The notes under the pieces: model-generated | What the model saw: only the letters and a program-made list of their open reading frames with translations | Database searches by the model: none | What the model was told of the DNA's origin: nothing | NCBI RefSeq assembly: GCF_016888335.1 | Contig: NZ_JAFEJG010000004.1 | Span: forward strand, 62,001-126,000 | DNA: 64,000 nucleotides | Reading direction: 5' to 3' | Source: Janibacter endophyticus | GTDB lineage: Bacteria; Actinomycetota; Actinomycetes; Actinomycetales; Dermatophilaceae | Part shown: positions 16,689 through 26,255 of the stretch, in pieces | Numbering within the stretch: position 1 is the stretch's first letter | Layout: each line of letters begins with the position of its first letter | Made by a program: the position numbers and the translations under genes

Positions 16689-16747
16689 GCCGGAGACTCT
16701 ACATCGAGCGTTCACCGGGCCGGAAATCCCCAGGCGCGGACGACGGG

Positions 16748-17245
16748 TCAGCGCCGGGCGCCGAAGAACTCCCGCAGGACCGTCGCGCACTCCTCCTCGA
16801 GCACTCCCCCGACGACCTCGACCCGGTGGGTCGCCCGGCGGTCACGGACGACGTCCCACACCGACCCGCACGCCCCGAGCTTGTCGTCCCACGCGCCGAG
16901 GACGATCCGCTCGACCCGCGCGAGCATCGAGGCACCGGCGCACATCGGGCACGGCTCGAGGGTGACGACGAGGGTGCACCCGTCGAGGCGAGAGGACCCG
17001 ACGCGCGACGCGGCCGCCCGCAGGGCGACGACCTCCGCGTGGCCGGCCGGGTCTCCGTCGCGCTCCCGGACGTTCCCCCCTTCGCCGAGGACCTCCCCCT
17101 CCGGACCGACGACGACCGCCCCGACCGGCACGTCACCGGTTGCCCCGGCCGCCCGGGCGTGCTCGAGGGCGCGTCGCATCCAATCAGCCTCGGTCGGGCG
17201 GACGGGACGGGCAGGATGTGCAGGGCGGACCATGCCGGTCATCAT
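16748..17245 (-). CDS. tadA: tRNA adenosine(34) deaminase
   Basis: Zinc enzyme converting A34 to inosine in tRNA-Arg(ACG), which is itself encoded in this window at 48202. 165 residues with both deaminase motifs: GHAEVVALR (zinc His plus proton-shuttling Glu) and LEPCPMCAGA (two zinc Cys). The start is uncertain: ATG at 17245 gives an extra 20-residue head before the conserved WMRRALEHARAAG; a start a few codons downstream is possible. It is divergent from the DUF2500-like gene, with only 15 bp between starts. Confidence 0.92.
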   Translation of the reverse strand: MMTGMVRPAHPARPVRPTEADWMRRALEHARAAGATGDVPVGAVVVGPEGEVLGEGGNVRERDGDPAGHAEVVALRAAASRVGSSRLDGCTLVVTLEPCPMCAGASMLARVERIVLGAWDDKLGACGSVWDVVRDRRATHRVEVVGGVLEEECATVLREFFGARR

Positions 17246-17260
17246 CCCTGAGGAGGCTCT

Positions 17261-17626
17261 GTGGACGACACGATGTTCACGCTCGTCCCGATCATCATCG
17301 CCGTCATCGGCCTGCTCGTCGTGGGGGGCATCGCGGTCGCCGTCGTCAAGGGGCTGACGCAGTGGAGCCGTAACAACGCCTCACCCGTCGGGACCGTGCC
17401 GGCCACCGTGACCGGCAAGCGGACGAGCGTCACCGGGGGCGGCGAGTCGGGCGCGTCGACCTGGTACCACGCCACCTTCGAGCTGCCGACCCGCGAGCGA
17501 CGCGAGCTGCAGCTCGCCTCGCAGGACTACGCCCAGCTCGCGGAGGGAGACCGGGGACAGCTGACGCACCAGGGCACCCGCTTCAAGGGTTTCCAGCGCG
17601 ACGGCACCCCGCCCCAGGCGCGATAG
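17261..17626 (+). CDS. DUF2500-like membrane protein
   Basis: 121 residues with one N-terminal membrane helix (LVPIIIAVIGLLVVGGIAVA) and a beta-rich soluble domain containing NNASPVGTVPATVTGKR, TWYHATFELPTRERRELQL and LAEGDRGQLTHQGTRFKGF. The latter segments match the DUF2500 pattern (YxxTFE... LxxGDxGxLxxqGTR). No known function. GTG at 17261. Ends 9 bp before upp, so cotranscription is likely. Confidence 0.8.
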   Translation: MDDTMFTLVPIIIAVIGLLVVGGIAVAVVKGLTQWSRNNASPVGTVPATVTGKRTSVTGGGESGASTWYHATFELPTRERRELQLASQDYAQLAEGDRGQLTHQGTRFKGFQRDGTPPQAR

Positions 17627-17635
17627 GTTGCGAGC

Positions 17636-18274
17636 ATGCGAGTCCTCGTTGCGGATCACCCGCTCATCGCCCACAAGCTGACCTACCTGCGCAAGAAGGA
17701 CACGGACAGCCCGACCTTCCGCCGGCTGGCCGACGAGCTCGTCACCCTGCTTGCCTACGAGGCGACCCGCGAGGTGCGCACCGAGCCCTTCGACATCGAG
17801 ACCCCGGTCGCCCCCACCCAGGGGATCAAGCTCTCCTCCCCCAAGCCGCTCGTCGTGCCGATCCTGCGGGCCGGCCTCGGGATGCTCGAGGGCATGGTGC
17901 GGCTCGTCCCGACCGCCGAGGTCGGCTTCCTCGGGATGCTGCGCAACGAGGACACGCTCGAGGCGGTCACCTACGCCAACCGGCTGCCGGACGACCTCTC
18001 CGGCCGGCAGTGCTACGTCCTCGACCCGATGCTCGCCACCGGCGGCACGCTCGCGATGTCGATCCGCTACCTCGTCGAGCGCGGCGCCGACGACATCACG
18101 GCCGTCACCCTCCTCGCCGCCCCCGAGGGCATCGAGGCGCTGCAGCGCGCGATCGCCGACCTCGACGTGCCGATCACCCTCGTGACCGGCGCGATCGACG
18201 AGCGGCTCAACGAGGAGGGCTACATCGTCCCGGGCCTCGGCGACGCGGGAGACCGGCTCTACGGCGTCGTCTGA
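17636..18274 (+). CDS. upp: Uracil phosphoribosyltransferase
   Basis: Pyrimidine salvage: uracil plus PRPP gives UMP. 212 residues, normal length. Motifs: [33 protein letters not shown], the PRPP loop [16 protein letters not shown], and the uracil-binding end [18 protein letters not shown] at 17636. Gene neighbours tadA and tRNA-Ser are a familiar actinobacterial grouping. Confidence 0.97.
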   Translation: MRVLVADHPLIAHKLTYLRKKDTDSPTFRRLADELVTLLAYEATREVRTEPFDIETPVAPTQGIKLSSPKPLVVPILRAGLGMLEGMVRLVPTAEVGFLGMLRNEDTLEAVTYANRLPDDLSGRQCYVLDPMLATGGTLAMSIRYLVERGADDITAVTLLAAPEGIEALQRAIADLDVPITLVTGAIDERLNEEGYIVPGLGDAGDRLYGVV

Positions 18275-18378
18275 CCCGGCGTGTCGCAGCGCGAGTCACA
18301 CCTGTCACATCTGCCACACTGACGCCAGGCCGGCGACGGCCACGCCGTCGACCCCGGAAGCAGAAGAGAGAGCGACTC

Positions 18379-18552
18379 ATGTCCACGCCACCGATCAAGA
18401 AGATCATCCTCTGGCTGCTCACGATCTTCCTCATCTACGCGATCCTCACCTCCCCCGGCGACGCCGCTGACATCGTCGGCACCGCCTGGGACGTCATCGC
18501 CAACGGCGTCAGGAACATCGGGCGCTTCTTCGACGAGCTGCTCCGGAGCTGA
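18379..18552 (+). CDS. 57-residue membrane protein
   Basis: Small protein with one N-terminal membrane helix (KKIILWLLTIFLIYAIL) and an amphipathic C-terminal part (DAADIVGTAWDVIANGVRNI). Conserved in this position in related actinobacteria as far as I recall, no assigned function. ATG at 18379 follows an AGAGAG-type site. The stop is 2 bp before the PH-domain gene, suggesting an operon. Confidence 0.78.
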   Translation: MSTPPIKKIILWLLTIFLIYAILTSPGDAADIVGTAWDVIANGVRNIGRFFDELLRS

Positions 18553-18554
18553 TC

Positions 18555-19319
18555 ATGGCCGGCCGGGCCAAGCTGCGCGGCCTCGACCGCTACCTGCTGC
18601 GCGGCGAGTACCTCGTCGCGGAGATCCACCGACACCGGATCGTCCTGCTGGGGCCCTTCCTCGCCGTGCTCGCCGCTGTCGCGCTGGCGATCTGGATCGA
18701 CCTCAACGTCGGCGGCAGCGGCACCAGCCCGGTCGTCCGCCTCGTCTGGTTCTTCGCGCTCGCCGTCTTCCTGTGGGCACTGTGGTGCTGGGCCGAGTGG
18801 CGCAACGAGCGCTTCGTCGTCACGGACAAGCGGATCCTGCTCTTCCGCGGGTTCATCACCAAGCGGGTCCCGATGATGCCGCTCACCAAGGTCACCGACA
18901 TGACCTACGAGCGCTCGATCCTTGGCCGGGTGCTCGGCTACGGCACCTTCGTCCTCGAGAGCGCCGGCCAGGACCAGGCGCTCTCGCGCATCGACCACGT
19001 CCCGAACTCCGACGAGAACTACCGCAAGATCATCGCCGAGATCTTCGGGGTCGCGAGCGACGAGAGCGCGGAGGAGGGCGAGTACGTCCGACCCGAGGAC
19101 GAGGACGCCGTGTGGGAGACCGAGCACGACGTACCCGATCCCACGCCCCTCACCGGCCGGCCGCGTGCCTTCGCCGACGACGAGAGCTACGGGCCGCACA
19201 TCCTGGCGAGCACCCGCCGGCCGACGATCTACCGCAGCGCCGACCGGCGGCGCCGGCGCAAGCAGGAGATCGACGACACCGGCGAGCTCCCGCCCTACGA
19301 CCCCGACTGGCGCCCCTGA
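18555..19319 (+). CDS. PH domain (bPH2/DUF304) membrane protein
   Basis: 254 residues. Two membrane helices (about 31-50 and 62-82), then a bacterial PH-like domain: NERFVVTDKRILLFRGFITK, VPMMPLTKVTDMTYERSIL and LGYGTFVLESAGQDQALSRI, the classic sequence of the family. The acidic C-terminal half (EEGEYVRPEDEDAVWE and onward) is likely disordered and ends in a YRSADRRRRRKQ basic patch. Role unknown; bPH2 proteins are envelope-associated. Confidence 0.88.
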   Translation: MAGRAKLRGLDRYLLRGEYLVAEIHRHRIVLLGPFLAVLAAVALAIWIDLNVGGSGTSPVVRLVWFFALAVFLWALWCWAEWRNERFVVTDKRILLFRGFITKRVPMMPLTKVTDMTYERSILGRVLGYGTFVLESAGQDQALSRIDHVPNSDENYRKIIAEIFGVASDESAEEGEYVRPEDEDAVWETEHDVPDPTPLTGRPRAFADDESYGPHILASTRRPTIYRSADRRRRRKQEIDDTGELPPYDPDWRP

Positions 19320-19347
19320 GAGGGGCGCGACCCCCGACGCCCTGCCG

Positions 19348-20325
19348 TCAGTGCCGGGTGCGACCGGGACGGCGCGCGTCCCGCAGGCGGCGTACGGCGG
19401 TCACGGCCTCCCAGCCGCTGATGACGGCGATGCCGACCGCCACGGCGGGGAGGGAGATGCTCCAGTCGGTGCCCCAGCCGAAGGTCGCGTCGAGCTCTCG
19501 GGGCAGGTCCGTCAGGAGCCGCTCCGTCAGGAGCAGCCAGACGAGGACGGAGCCAGGCACGACAGCGCTGACGATGCCGGCCGCGGCAAGCGGCACGCTC
19601 CACCCGCCCCGGGCCCAGGCGGCGACGGTGACGAGCACGTCGAGGGCGAGGGGCCCGACGACGAGGGCGCCCCAGCCGATCCCGAGGTCGGGGTTGAGGA
19701 CCTGCACCGAACCCTCCCCCGCACCGCGCAGCTGCCAGACGACGAGGGCGATGAGGACCACGGTGAAGATCACCTCCGTGACCATCTCCGCCGCGCTCGC
19801 CCGACGAGCCCGGTCCGCCGGGTCGGCGAGCTCGTCAGGGCTCCATGTGTCGACCACCTGGCCGCGGTCGGGAGCACTGCCGTAGCGCTCGACGAGGGCG
19901 AAGACGACGGCGGTCCAGAAGGTCAGGTGCACCGTCACCTGGAAGGCGATGCTGCTCGCCTCCCCGAGGATGGCGCCGGGGCCGGCATCGGTCGCGAAGG
20001 CCTGGGCGAGGACGGCGCCGAGCACGGCGAGCGGCACGACGACGGCGAGGAGCAGCTTGACCAGGCGCACCCATGCCGGGAAGTACGCAGGGCCGATGAG
20101 GTGGTTGGGGCGGCCCCCGTACTCGCGGGCCAGCACGTCCGGGTCCCCGAGCCCGAGGATCGTCTCTCTCTCGGCCGTCTCGGGGTCCTCGCCCTCGGCG
20201 ACACGGGCCTCGACGGTCTCCTCGATCGTCCCGCGCAGCTCCCGGGCCACGTCGGGCCCGGTCTGGGGTGAGAGCTGTCGGGTTACCGTCCACACGTAGC
20301 GGTCGGTCAGGCTGGTCCTGGTCAT
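19348..20325 (-). CDS. Permease-prefix-domain membrane protein of a PadR module
   Basis: 325 residues. The N-terminus (VWTVTRQLSPQTGPDVAREL...GDPDVLAREYGGRPNHLIG) is the helical permease-prefix/DUF1700-like domain that often follows PadR regulators; about seven membrane helices follow. Such proteins act as membrane partners or sensors in PadR-controlled modules; the ligand is unknown. ATG at 20325 overlaps the PadR stop (ATGA), so the two are translationally coupled. Confidence 0.85.
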   Translation of the reverse strand: MTRTSLTDRYVWTVTRQLSPQTGPDVARELRGTIEETVEARVAEGEDPETAERETILGLGDPDVLAREYGGRPNHLIGPAYFPAWVRLVKLLLAVVVPLAVLGAVLAQAFATDAGPGAILGEASSIAFQVTVHLTFWTAVVFALVERYGSAPDRGQVVDTWSPDELADPADRARRASAAEMVTEVIFTVVLIALVVWQLRGAGEGSVQVLNPDLGIGWGALVVGPLALDVLVTVAAWARGGWSVPLAAAGIVSAVVPGSVLVWLLLTERLLTDLPRELDATFGWGTDWSISLPAVAVGIAVISGWEAVTAVRRLRDARRPGRTRH

Positions 20326-20657
20326 GACGTCTCTCCGTCCAATCCCACGATCGCGCGGTCGAGCGATCGCCATTCGGTCATCAGGTGGGCGCGCAGCACG
20401 GCGCCGGCCGGGCTCGTCCGGTAGAACTTCCGCGGCCTGGCCTCGTCGGTGTTCCACTCGCTGGTGAGCAGGCCCTGCTTCTCCAGGCGTCGCAGCAGCG
20501 GGTACAGGGTGTTGCCGTCAACGGCGAAGCCCGCCCTGTCCAGCGTCTCGAGGAGCGCGTAGCCGTAACGCGGGTCCTCGAGGGTGGCCAGGCAGGCGAG
20601 CACGACGGTGCCACGCCTCAGCTCCTGGAGATGGCCGGCCAGCAGATCGTGGTCCAT
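20322..20657 (-). CDS. PadR family transcriptional regulator
   Basis: 111-residue winged-helix repressor: LRRGTVVLACLATLEDPRYG (helix 1-2), YALLETLDRAGFAVDGNTLY, PLLRRLEKQGLLTSEW (recognition helix and wing) and PRKFYRTSPAG. A perfect 12-bp inverted repeat lies 7 bp upstream of its ATG, strongly suggesting autoregulation of this two-gene operon. Confidence 0.93.
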   Translation of the reverse strand: MDHDLLAGHLQELRRGTVVLACLATLEDPRYGYALLETLDRAGFAVDGNTLYPLLRRLEKQGLLTSEWNTDEARPRKFYRTSPAGAVLRAHLMTEWRSLDRAIVGLDGETS

Positions 20658-20663
20658 GCGTCA

Positions 20664-20692
20664 GACAATAGTGTGCGTCACACACTATTGTC
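20664..20692. promoter_or_regulatory. PadR operator
   Basis: Arms GACAATAGTGTG and CACACTATTGTC, perfect 12 bp, 5-nt spacer. On the minus strand the region includes a TGGACA-like -35 and a CTATTG-like -10 with 17-bp spacing, so a repressor here would block the promoter. Confidence 0.88.
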
Positions 20693-20721
20693 CACAGCGC
20701 AGGTGACGGCTCAGGCAGGGC

Positions 20722-20762
20722 AAGAGCCCTGGCTCCTGCGGTTGGCAGGAACCAGGGCTCTT
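20722..20762 (-). terminator. Terminator downstream of pntB
   Basis: AAGAGCCCTGGCTCCTGC pairs with GCAGGAACCAGGGCTCTT (one bulge) around a 5-nt loop. Situated 16 bp after the pntB stop; may also stop transcription arriving from the other side. Confidence 0.85.
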
Positions 20763-20777
20763 GGGTGCGAAGGGGGG

Positions 20778-22202
20778 TCAGAGGGCCTTGATGATGTCCT
20801 CGACCTTGGCCTTCGCGTCGCCGAAGAGCATCTGGGTGTTGTCCTTGAAGAACAGCGGGTTCTGCACGCCCGCGTAGCCCGTCGCCATGGAGCGCTTGAA
20901 CACGATGACGTCCTTGGCGTTCCACACCTCGATCACCGGCATGCCCGCGATCGGGCTCGTCGGGTCCTCCGCCGCGGCCGGGTTGACCGTGTCGTTGGCG
21001 CCGATGACGAGCACGACGTCCGTCGAGCCGAGGTCGTCGTTGATCTCGTCCATCTCGAGGACGATGTCGTAGGGGACCTTCGCCTCGGCGAGCAGGACGT
21101 TCATGTGACCCGGGAGGCGGCCGGCGACCGGGTGGATGCCGAAGCGGACGTCCACCCCCTTCGCCCGGAGCTTGGAGGTGAGGTCCGCGACCGCGTACTG
21201 CGCCTGCGCGGTCGCCATGCCGTAGCCCGGCGTGATGACGACGGAGTCGGCGTCCTTGAGCAGCTCGGCGGCCCCCTCGGCCTGGATCTCGCGGTGCTCG
21301 CCGTAGTCCTTCTCCTCGCCGACGACACCGCCGTCGGAGCCGAAGCCACCGGCGATGACGGAGACGAAGGAGCGGTTCATGGCCTTGCACATGATGTAGC
21401 TGAGGTAGGCGCCCGAGGAGCCGACGAGCGCACCGGTGATGATGAGCAGGTCGTTGCCGAGGAGGAAGCCCGCCGCGGCCGCGGCCCAGCCGGAGTAGCT
21501 GTTGAGCATCGAGACGACGACCGGCATGTCGCCGCCGCCGATGGAGGCGACGAGGTGCCAGCCGAGGAAGAGCGCGGCGACCGTGACGATGCCGAGCAGC
21601 AGCTGGCGCAGGAAGGTCTCGTCGTGCGGGGTGAGCACGTAGACGACCGTGAGGACGACGAAGCCGACGATGATCCCGAGGTTCAGCAGGTGACGACCCG
21701 GCAGGACCATCGGCGCGGACTTCATCTTCGCCGAGAGCTTGAGGTACGCGACGATCGAGCCGGTCAGCGTGACCGCACCGATGAAGACGCCGATGAAGAC
21801 CTCGGCGTCGTGGATCTTCGGGTAGGCCGAGTTCTCGTACGAGGAGTTCCACCCGACGAGCACGGCCGCGAGACCGACGAAGGAGTGCAGCAGCGCGATG
21901 AGCTCCGGCATGCCGGTCATCTCGACCTTGCGCGCCTTGGCGATGCCGATGACGGCACCGATGGCCATCGCGGCCCCGATGAGGGCCAGGCCGAGCACGC
22001 CCGACCCCTCCGTCTCGACGCCGCCGTGGCCGACGCCGAGGGTGGCCGCGAGGATCGTGATGACGAGGGCGATCGTCATGCCGATGACGCCGTAGCGGTT
22101 GCCCGCGCGGGCGGTCTCGTGCTTGGACAGGCCCGCGAGGGCGAGGATGAAGAAGAGGCCGGCGACGATGTACGCGCCTTGCTGCAGGGTCAGGGGCATC
22201 AT
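20778..22202 (-). CDS. pntB: NAD(P) transhydrogenase subunit beta
   Basis: Membrane subunit of the proton-translocating transhydrogenase (NADH + NADP+ to NAD+ + NADPH driven by the proton gradient). 474 residues: nine membrane helices, then the NADP-binding domain III with [53 protein letters not shown] and [22 protein letters not shown] at 22202 overlaps the pntA stop by 4 bp. Likely a source of NADPH for biosynthesis, fitting with nadABC nearby. Confidence 0.97.
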   Translation of the reverse strand: MMPLTLQQGAYIVAGLFFILALAGLSKHETARAGNRYGVIGMTIALVITILAATLGVGHGGVETEGSGVLGLALIGAAMAIGAVIGIAKARKVEMTGMPELIALLHSFVGLAAVLVGWNSSYENSAYPKIHDAEVFIGVFIGAVTLTGSIVAYLKLSAKMKSAPMVLPGRHLLNLGIIVGFVVLTVVYVLTPHDETFLRQLLLGIVTVAALFLGWHLVASIGGGDMPVVVSMLNSYSGWAAAAAGFLLGNDLLIITGALVGSSGAYLSYIMCKAMNRSFVSVIAGGFGSDGGVVGEEKDYGEHREIQAEGAAELLKDADSVVITPGYGMATAQAQYAVADLTSKLRAKGVDVRFGIHPVAGRLPGHMNVLLAEAKVPYDIVLEMDEINDDLGSTDVVLVIGANDTVNPAAAEDPTSPIAGMPVIEVWNAKDVIVFKRSMATGYAGVQNPLFFKDNTQMLFGDAKAKVEDIIKAL

Positions 22203-23764
22203 CGGACGGAGTCCTCTCGCTTGAACATCTCGAGCATGCGCCCGGTCACGGTGAAGCCTCCGAAGACGTTGATGCTGGCCACGAGGATCCCGATGAAGGC
22301 CAGCACGGAGATCCAGACGCTCTTGTCCGGCTGACCCACCTGGAGGAGGGCGCCGACGAGGATGATGCCGCTGATCGCGTTGGTCACCGACATCAGCGGC
22401 GTGTGCAGCGCGTGGTGCACGTTGCCGATGACGTAGAAGCCGATGACGACCGAGAGCATGAAGACCATGAAGTGCCCGAGGAAGGGCGCGGGCGAGAAGG
22501 CGGCGAGCGCGAGGAAGGCGAGCGCGGCCGCACCCATGAGACCGAGCTTGGTCCCGGCGCTCATCGGCTCCTTGACCGGCTTCGGCTCAGGAGGGGTCGG
22601 CGCGGCGACTGCGCCCGCAGAGGCCGCGGAGACCTGCACCGGCGGCGGGGGCCAGAGGGTCTCGGCGTCCTTGGTCACCGTCATGCCGCGGACGACGACG
22701 TCGTCCATGTCGAGGACGAGCTGGCCGTCCTTCTCCGGGGTGGTGAGCTTGAGCAGGTTGACGATGTTCGTGCCGTAGAGCTGGCTGGCCTGCGTGGGCA
22801 GGCGGCCCGCGAGGTCGGTGTAGCCGATGATCGTCACGCCGTTGGCCGTGACGACCTTCTGGTCCGCGACCGCGCCGGCCACGTTGCCGCCGTTGCTGGC
22901 CGCCATGTCGACGATGACCGAGCCCGGCTTCATCGAGGCGACCATCTCCTCGGTGATGAGGCGCGGCGCCGGACGACCCGGGATGAGCGCCGTGGTGATG
23001 ATGATGTCGACGTCCTTGGCCTGCGCCGCGTAGAGCTCGGCGGACTTGCGGTTGAACTCCTCGCCAGCCTCCTTCGCGTAGCCGTCGGAAGATCGGCCCT
23101 CCAGCGCAGTGTCTTCTAGGTCGATCTCGAGGAACTCGGCGCCCATCGACTCGACCTGCTCGGCGACCTCGGGGCGCACGTCGAAGGCGCGCACGATCGC
23201 GCCGAGGCTGCCGGCGGTGCCGATCGCGGAGAGGCCGGCCACACCGGCGCCGCAGACGAGGACCTTCGCCGGCGGGACCTTGCCCGCCGCGGTGACCTGG
23301 CCGGTGAAGAGGCTGCCGAACTCGTTGGCGGCCTCGATGACGGCGCGGTAGCCGGCGATGTTGGCCATCGAGGAGAGCACGTCGAGGGACTGGGCGCGCG
23401 AGATGCGCGGCACGGCGTCCATCGCCAGGGTTGTCACACCCTGCTCGCGGAGGCGCTCGACGAGCTCGGGGTTGAGCGCCGGCGAGAGCAGCGAGGCGAT
23501 GGCCGACCCCGGGCGCATGCGGGCGATCTCGGCCTCCGTCGGGGCGTTGACCTTCGCGATGATGTCGCTGGCCCAGACCTCGTCGGCGGGCGCGAGGCGC
23601 GCCCCGGCGTCGACGTAGGACTGGTCCGGGTAGCTCGACAGCGCGCCTCCACCGGGCTCGACGACCACGTCGTAGCCGAGCTTGACGATCTGCTCGACGG
23701 TCTTCGGGGTCGCCGCGACACGGGTCTCACCCGCCTTCGACTCCGCGGGTACACCTAGCTGCAT
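22199..23764 (-). CDS. pntA: NAD(P) transhydrogenase subunit alpha (fused form)
   Basis: 522 residues, the fused alpha-1/alpha-2 type. Domain I starts [20 protein letters not shown], with the RQD-loop region and the NAD-binding [18 protein letters not shown] and [19 protein letters not shown]; a Pro/Ala linker ([12 protein letters not shown]) leads to four C-terminal membrane helices ([37 protein letters not shown]). Start at ATG 23764 preceded by GAGGAGCGAG. Upstream frames in the same phase lack homology. Confidence 0.97.
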   Translation of the reverse strand: MQLGVPAESKAGETRVAATPKTVEQIVKLGYDVVVEPGGGALSSYPDQSYVDAGARLAPADEVWASDIIAKVNAPTEAEIARMRPGSAIASLLSPALNPELVERLREQGVTTLAMDAVPRISRAQSLDVLSSMANIAGYRAVIEAANEFGSLFTGQVTAAGKVPPAKVLVCGAGVAGLSAIGTAGSLGAIVRAFDVRPEVAEQVESMGAEFLEIDLEDTALEGRSSDGYAKEAGEEFNRKSAELYAAQAKDVDIIITTALIPGRPAPRLITEEMVASMKPGSVIVDMAASNGGNVAGAVADQKVVTANGVTIIGYTDLAGRLPTQASQLYGTNIVNLLKLTTPEKDGQLVLDMDDVVVRGMTVTKDAETLWPPPPVQVSAASAGAVAAPTPPEPKPVKEPMSAGTKLGLMGAAALAFLALAAFSPAPFLGHFMVFMLSVVIGFYVIGNVHHALHTPLMSVTNAISGIILVGALLQVGQPDKSVWISVLAFIGILVASINVFGGFTVTGRMLEMFKREDSVR

Positions 23765-23928
23765 GGGGCTCTCGCTCCTCTTCGGATGGTCCAGCCGGGC
23801 GTGCGGACGCACGTCACGACTCTTGCTGTGAACCTATGCCCGAGGCCACGCCCATGGAGGACATATGTGACCACGGCAATACCGGCATCTGGTCACGGGC
23901 TCTCACGTCGTGAGACGTTGGGGCCCCG

Positions 23929-24762
23929 TCAGGCGCGGTGGAAGCCCGCCCGCTCGGCCGCCGCGGCATCGGTGAACCACACGTCGACGGTCGTCTCGTC
24001 GTACCAGGGGCTGCCGGGCTCGTGGTACTGCATCCAGGCGCGGTGACCCTTGACCGGGTGGCCGGGCGGCATCGAGCCGTCGGCGAAGGGAGCGGCCGAG
24101 CCCCACCCGTAGCCACCATCGACGATCGCCTCACCCTCGTCGATGAGGGACTCGGCCCGACGGGCCTGCTCCTCCTCCTCGTCGTCCCAGTAGGTGTGCT
24201 CCTCGGCCGGGACGTCCTCGCCGGGGATCGTGGCGGCCCAAGACGGCGCGGTCGGCTCGGCCTCGCCGCTGCTCCGGGAGATCCGGATCGTCTGCTCGAC
24301 GTCGTCGCTCGGGGCATGGAGGACGAAGGGGTCCTCCGGCGCCTCCGTCGACGGCTCGGGACTCAGTGGCTCCGGCTCCAGCTCCGTCTCTGGACGGTCA
24401 GGCGCGTCGGCGACCGTCTCGCCGGCCACCGGATCGGCGTCGATATACCCGTAGCGCGGAGCGTCAGGGGCGTCGTCGGTGCTCGGCGCGCCGACCGAGG
24501 CCGACTGGTCGGCCACCCGGCGGAAGCCACCGGTCGCTCCGTACTCCCTCGGGAGCTCGGTCTGCCGGTCCTCGGGGCGGGAGGTCGCGGGGTCGGCATG
24601 CTCGCCGCCCCACGGCTGCCCGAAGGGGTCGAGACCTGCGTCCGGCGCCGGCTGCTTCGCCTTCTCGCGTCTCGTGAGGTAGAGGACGAGGGCGACGACA
24701 GCCGCCGGAACCAGCAGGCAGAGGGTACCGACGGCCAGGATGCCGAGCGCTGTGACTTTCAC
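23929..24762 (-). CDS. Membrane-anchored protein with C-terminal sunset domain
   Basis: 277 residues. N-terminal membrane helix (ALGILAVGTLCLLVPAAVVA), a long acidic Pro/Glu-rich linker, and a C-terminal segment HPVKGHRAWMQYHEPGSPWY ... VDVWFTDAAAAERAGFHRA. That end matches the sunset domain pattern (YPIKGN...YHxPGxxxYxxT...CFxxxxxAxxAGYR), although the usual Cys is Trp here. Function unknown. GTG at 24762 with a GGAGGTCC site. Two CGAAGGGG octamers lie in the linker (encoding DPF). Confidence 0.82.
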   Translation of the reverse strand: MKVTALGILAVGTLCLLVPAAVVALVLYLTRREKAKQPAPDAGLDPFGQPWGGEHADPATSRPEDRQTELPREYGATGGFRRVADQSASVGAPSTDDAPDAPRYGYIDADPVAGETVADAPDRPETELEPEPLSPEPSTEAPEDPFVLHAPSDDVEQTIRISRSSGEAEPTAPSWAATIPGEDVPAEEHTYWDDEEEEQARRAESLIDEGEAIVDGGYGWGSAAPFADGSMPPGHPVKGHRAWMQYHEPGSPWYDETTVDVWFTDAAAAERAGFHRA

Positions 24763-24824
24763 GGGAAGGACCTCCGGGCGGCGCACCAGACACCCGGGTG
24801 GGCGTCGCTCCGACTCTATCGGGG

Positions 24825-26255
24825 TCAGCGAGTCAGCCGGTCGAGCACGGCGAGCAGCAGCGCCTCCCGCAGCGCCGGCGGGGCGATGTCGAGCAGCGCG
24901 TTGACCTCGGCCATCCGCCGCGGCACCTCGACGGCACCGTCTCCTCCCGACAGCCCGGCGACCGTGAGCAGGCCGTCGAAGGCGGCGTCGTCGAGCGCAG
25001 ACGGGTCGATCGCGGTGGCGGCCGCGGCGAGCTGGGGGTCCACCTGGACCGGGCCGGCGGACCGCGCGGCCGTGACCGACGCCGCCAGCGCGTCCATGAG
25101 CTCGTCCACCCGCTCGGCGGTGGCGGCGCACAGCGAGAGGTGCAGGGTCGGCCGCTGCCCGGCGAAGGACATCTGCGGCTGGACCAGCCACCCCCGCTCC
25201 CCCATCTCGTCGGCGACCGTGAAGACGTCGCACGTCTCGTCGGTCGCGAGCGCGAGCAGCGTCGAGTCGGGGGCGACGACGACCTCGAGCCCCTCGACGC
25301 CCTCGACCCTGCGGGCGACGTCGAGCGTGGCCTCGCGGGCGGTGCGGGCCAGCCGCGCGTACCCGTCGAGCCCGATGGCGTGGACGACCGACCATGCTGC
25401 CGCGAGCGGGCCGCCGGACTTCGTCGACTGGATCGTCGAGTTGAGCATCGTGTAGCCCGGCCACGCCGCAGAGGCGTAGAGGTGCCCACGACGCAGCCAC
25501 GGGTCGCGGTGCAGCAGCAGCGAGATCCCCTTCGGGGTGTACGCGTACTTGTGCAGATCGACCGAGATGCTCGTGACCTCCGGGACCGCGAGGTCCCACG
25601 GCTCGTCCCGGCCCAGCCAGGGCAGCACCCAGCCACCGATGCACGCGTCGACGTGGCAGCGGATCCCCCTTCGCCCTGCCTCCGTGGCGACCTCGGCGAC
25701 CGGGTCGACGACCCCGTGGGCGTACGACGGGGCGGACACGACGACGAGCACGGTGTCCTCGGTCATCGCGACCGCCATGGCCGCCGGGTCGGCGCGGCAG
25801 GTCACCGGGTCGACCGGCACGAGGTCGATGGCGACGCCGAAGAGGTGGCCCGCCTTGTGCACCGCCGCGTGCACCGTGCTCGGCGCGACGAGCCGGGGTG
25901 CGGTGACGTCGGGGCGGCCCTCCCGGGCGGCGAGGACCGCGAGGAGCAGCGACTCGGTGCCGCCGGAGGTCGCGGTGCCCACGGTGGTCGGCGGCCCGTG
26001 GAGGAGGTCACGGGCGATCCCGACGAGGTCGGACTCCATCCGGGCGAGCGAGGGGAAGGCGGTCGGGTCGAGGCCGTTCGTCGCGCCGAAGGCGGCGAGC
26101 GCCTCCCGACCGAGCGCGTCCGCCTCGGCGATCCCGGAGTCGTAGACGTAGCTGAGCGTCCGCCCGCCGTGGGTCGGCAGGTCGTCGGCGCGCAGTGTGG
26201 CGAGGGCGGCCCGGATCTCGTCCGGCGTGGACGCGGTGGTGGGGTCGAGGGTCAC
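24825..26255 (-). CDS. PLP-dependent decarboxylase/lyase, sphingosine-1-phosphate-lyase-like
   Basis: 476 residues, fold type I, group II decarboxylase/S1P-lyase branch. Visible: YVYDSGIAEADALGREALAA, TSGGTESLLLAVLAAREG (phosphate loop), HVDACIGGWVLPWLG (PLP Asp) and SISVDLHKYAYTPKGISLLL, in which the Lys after Tyr-Thr-Pro or in HKYAY binds PLP. The C-terminal 80 residues form an extra helical tail. The substrate could be an amino acid or a phosphorylated amino alcohol. GTG at 26255 overlaps the MFS gene stop, so the enzyme and transporter are probably one unit. Confidence 0.88.
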   Translation of the reverse strand: MTLDPTTASTPDEIRAALATLRADDLPTHGGRTLSYVYDSGIAEADALGREALAAFGATNGLDPTAFPSLARMESDLVGIARDLLHGPPTTVGTATSGGTESLLLAVLAAREGRPDVTAPRLVAPSTVHAAVHKAGHLFGVAIDLVPVDPVTCRADPAAMAVAMTEDTVLVVVSAPSYAHGVVDPVAEVATEAGRRGIRCHVDACIGGWVLPWLGRDEPWDLAVPEVTSISVDLHKYAYTPKGISLLLHRDPWLRRGHLYASAAWPGYTMLNSTIQSTKSGGPLAAAWSVVHAIGLDGYARLARTAREATLDVARRVEGVEGLEVVVAPDSTLLALATDETCDVFTVADEMGERGWLVQPQMSFAGQRPTLHLSLCAATAERVDELMDALAASVTAARSAGPVQVDPQLAAAATAIDPSALDDAAFDGLLTVAGLSGGDGAVEVPRRMAEVNALLDIAPPALREALLLAVLDRLTR

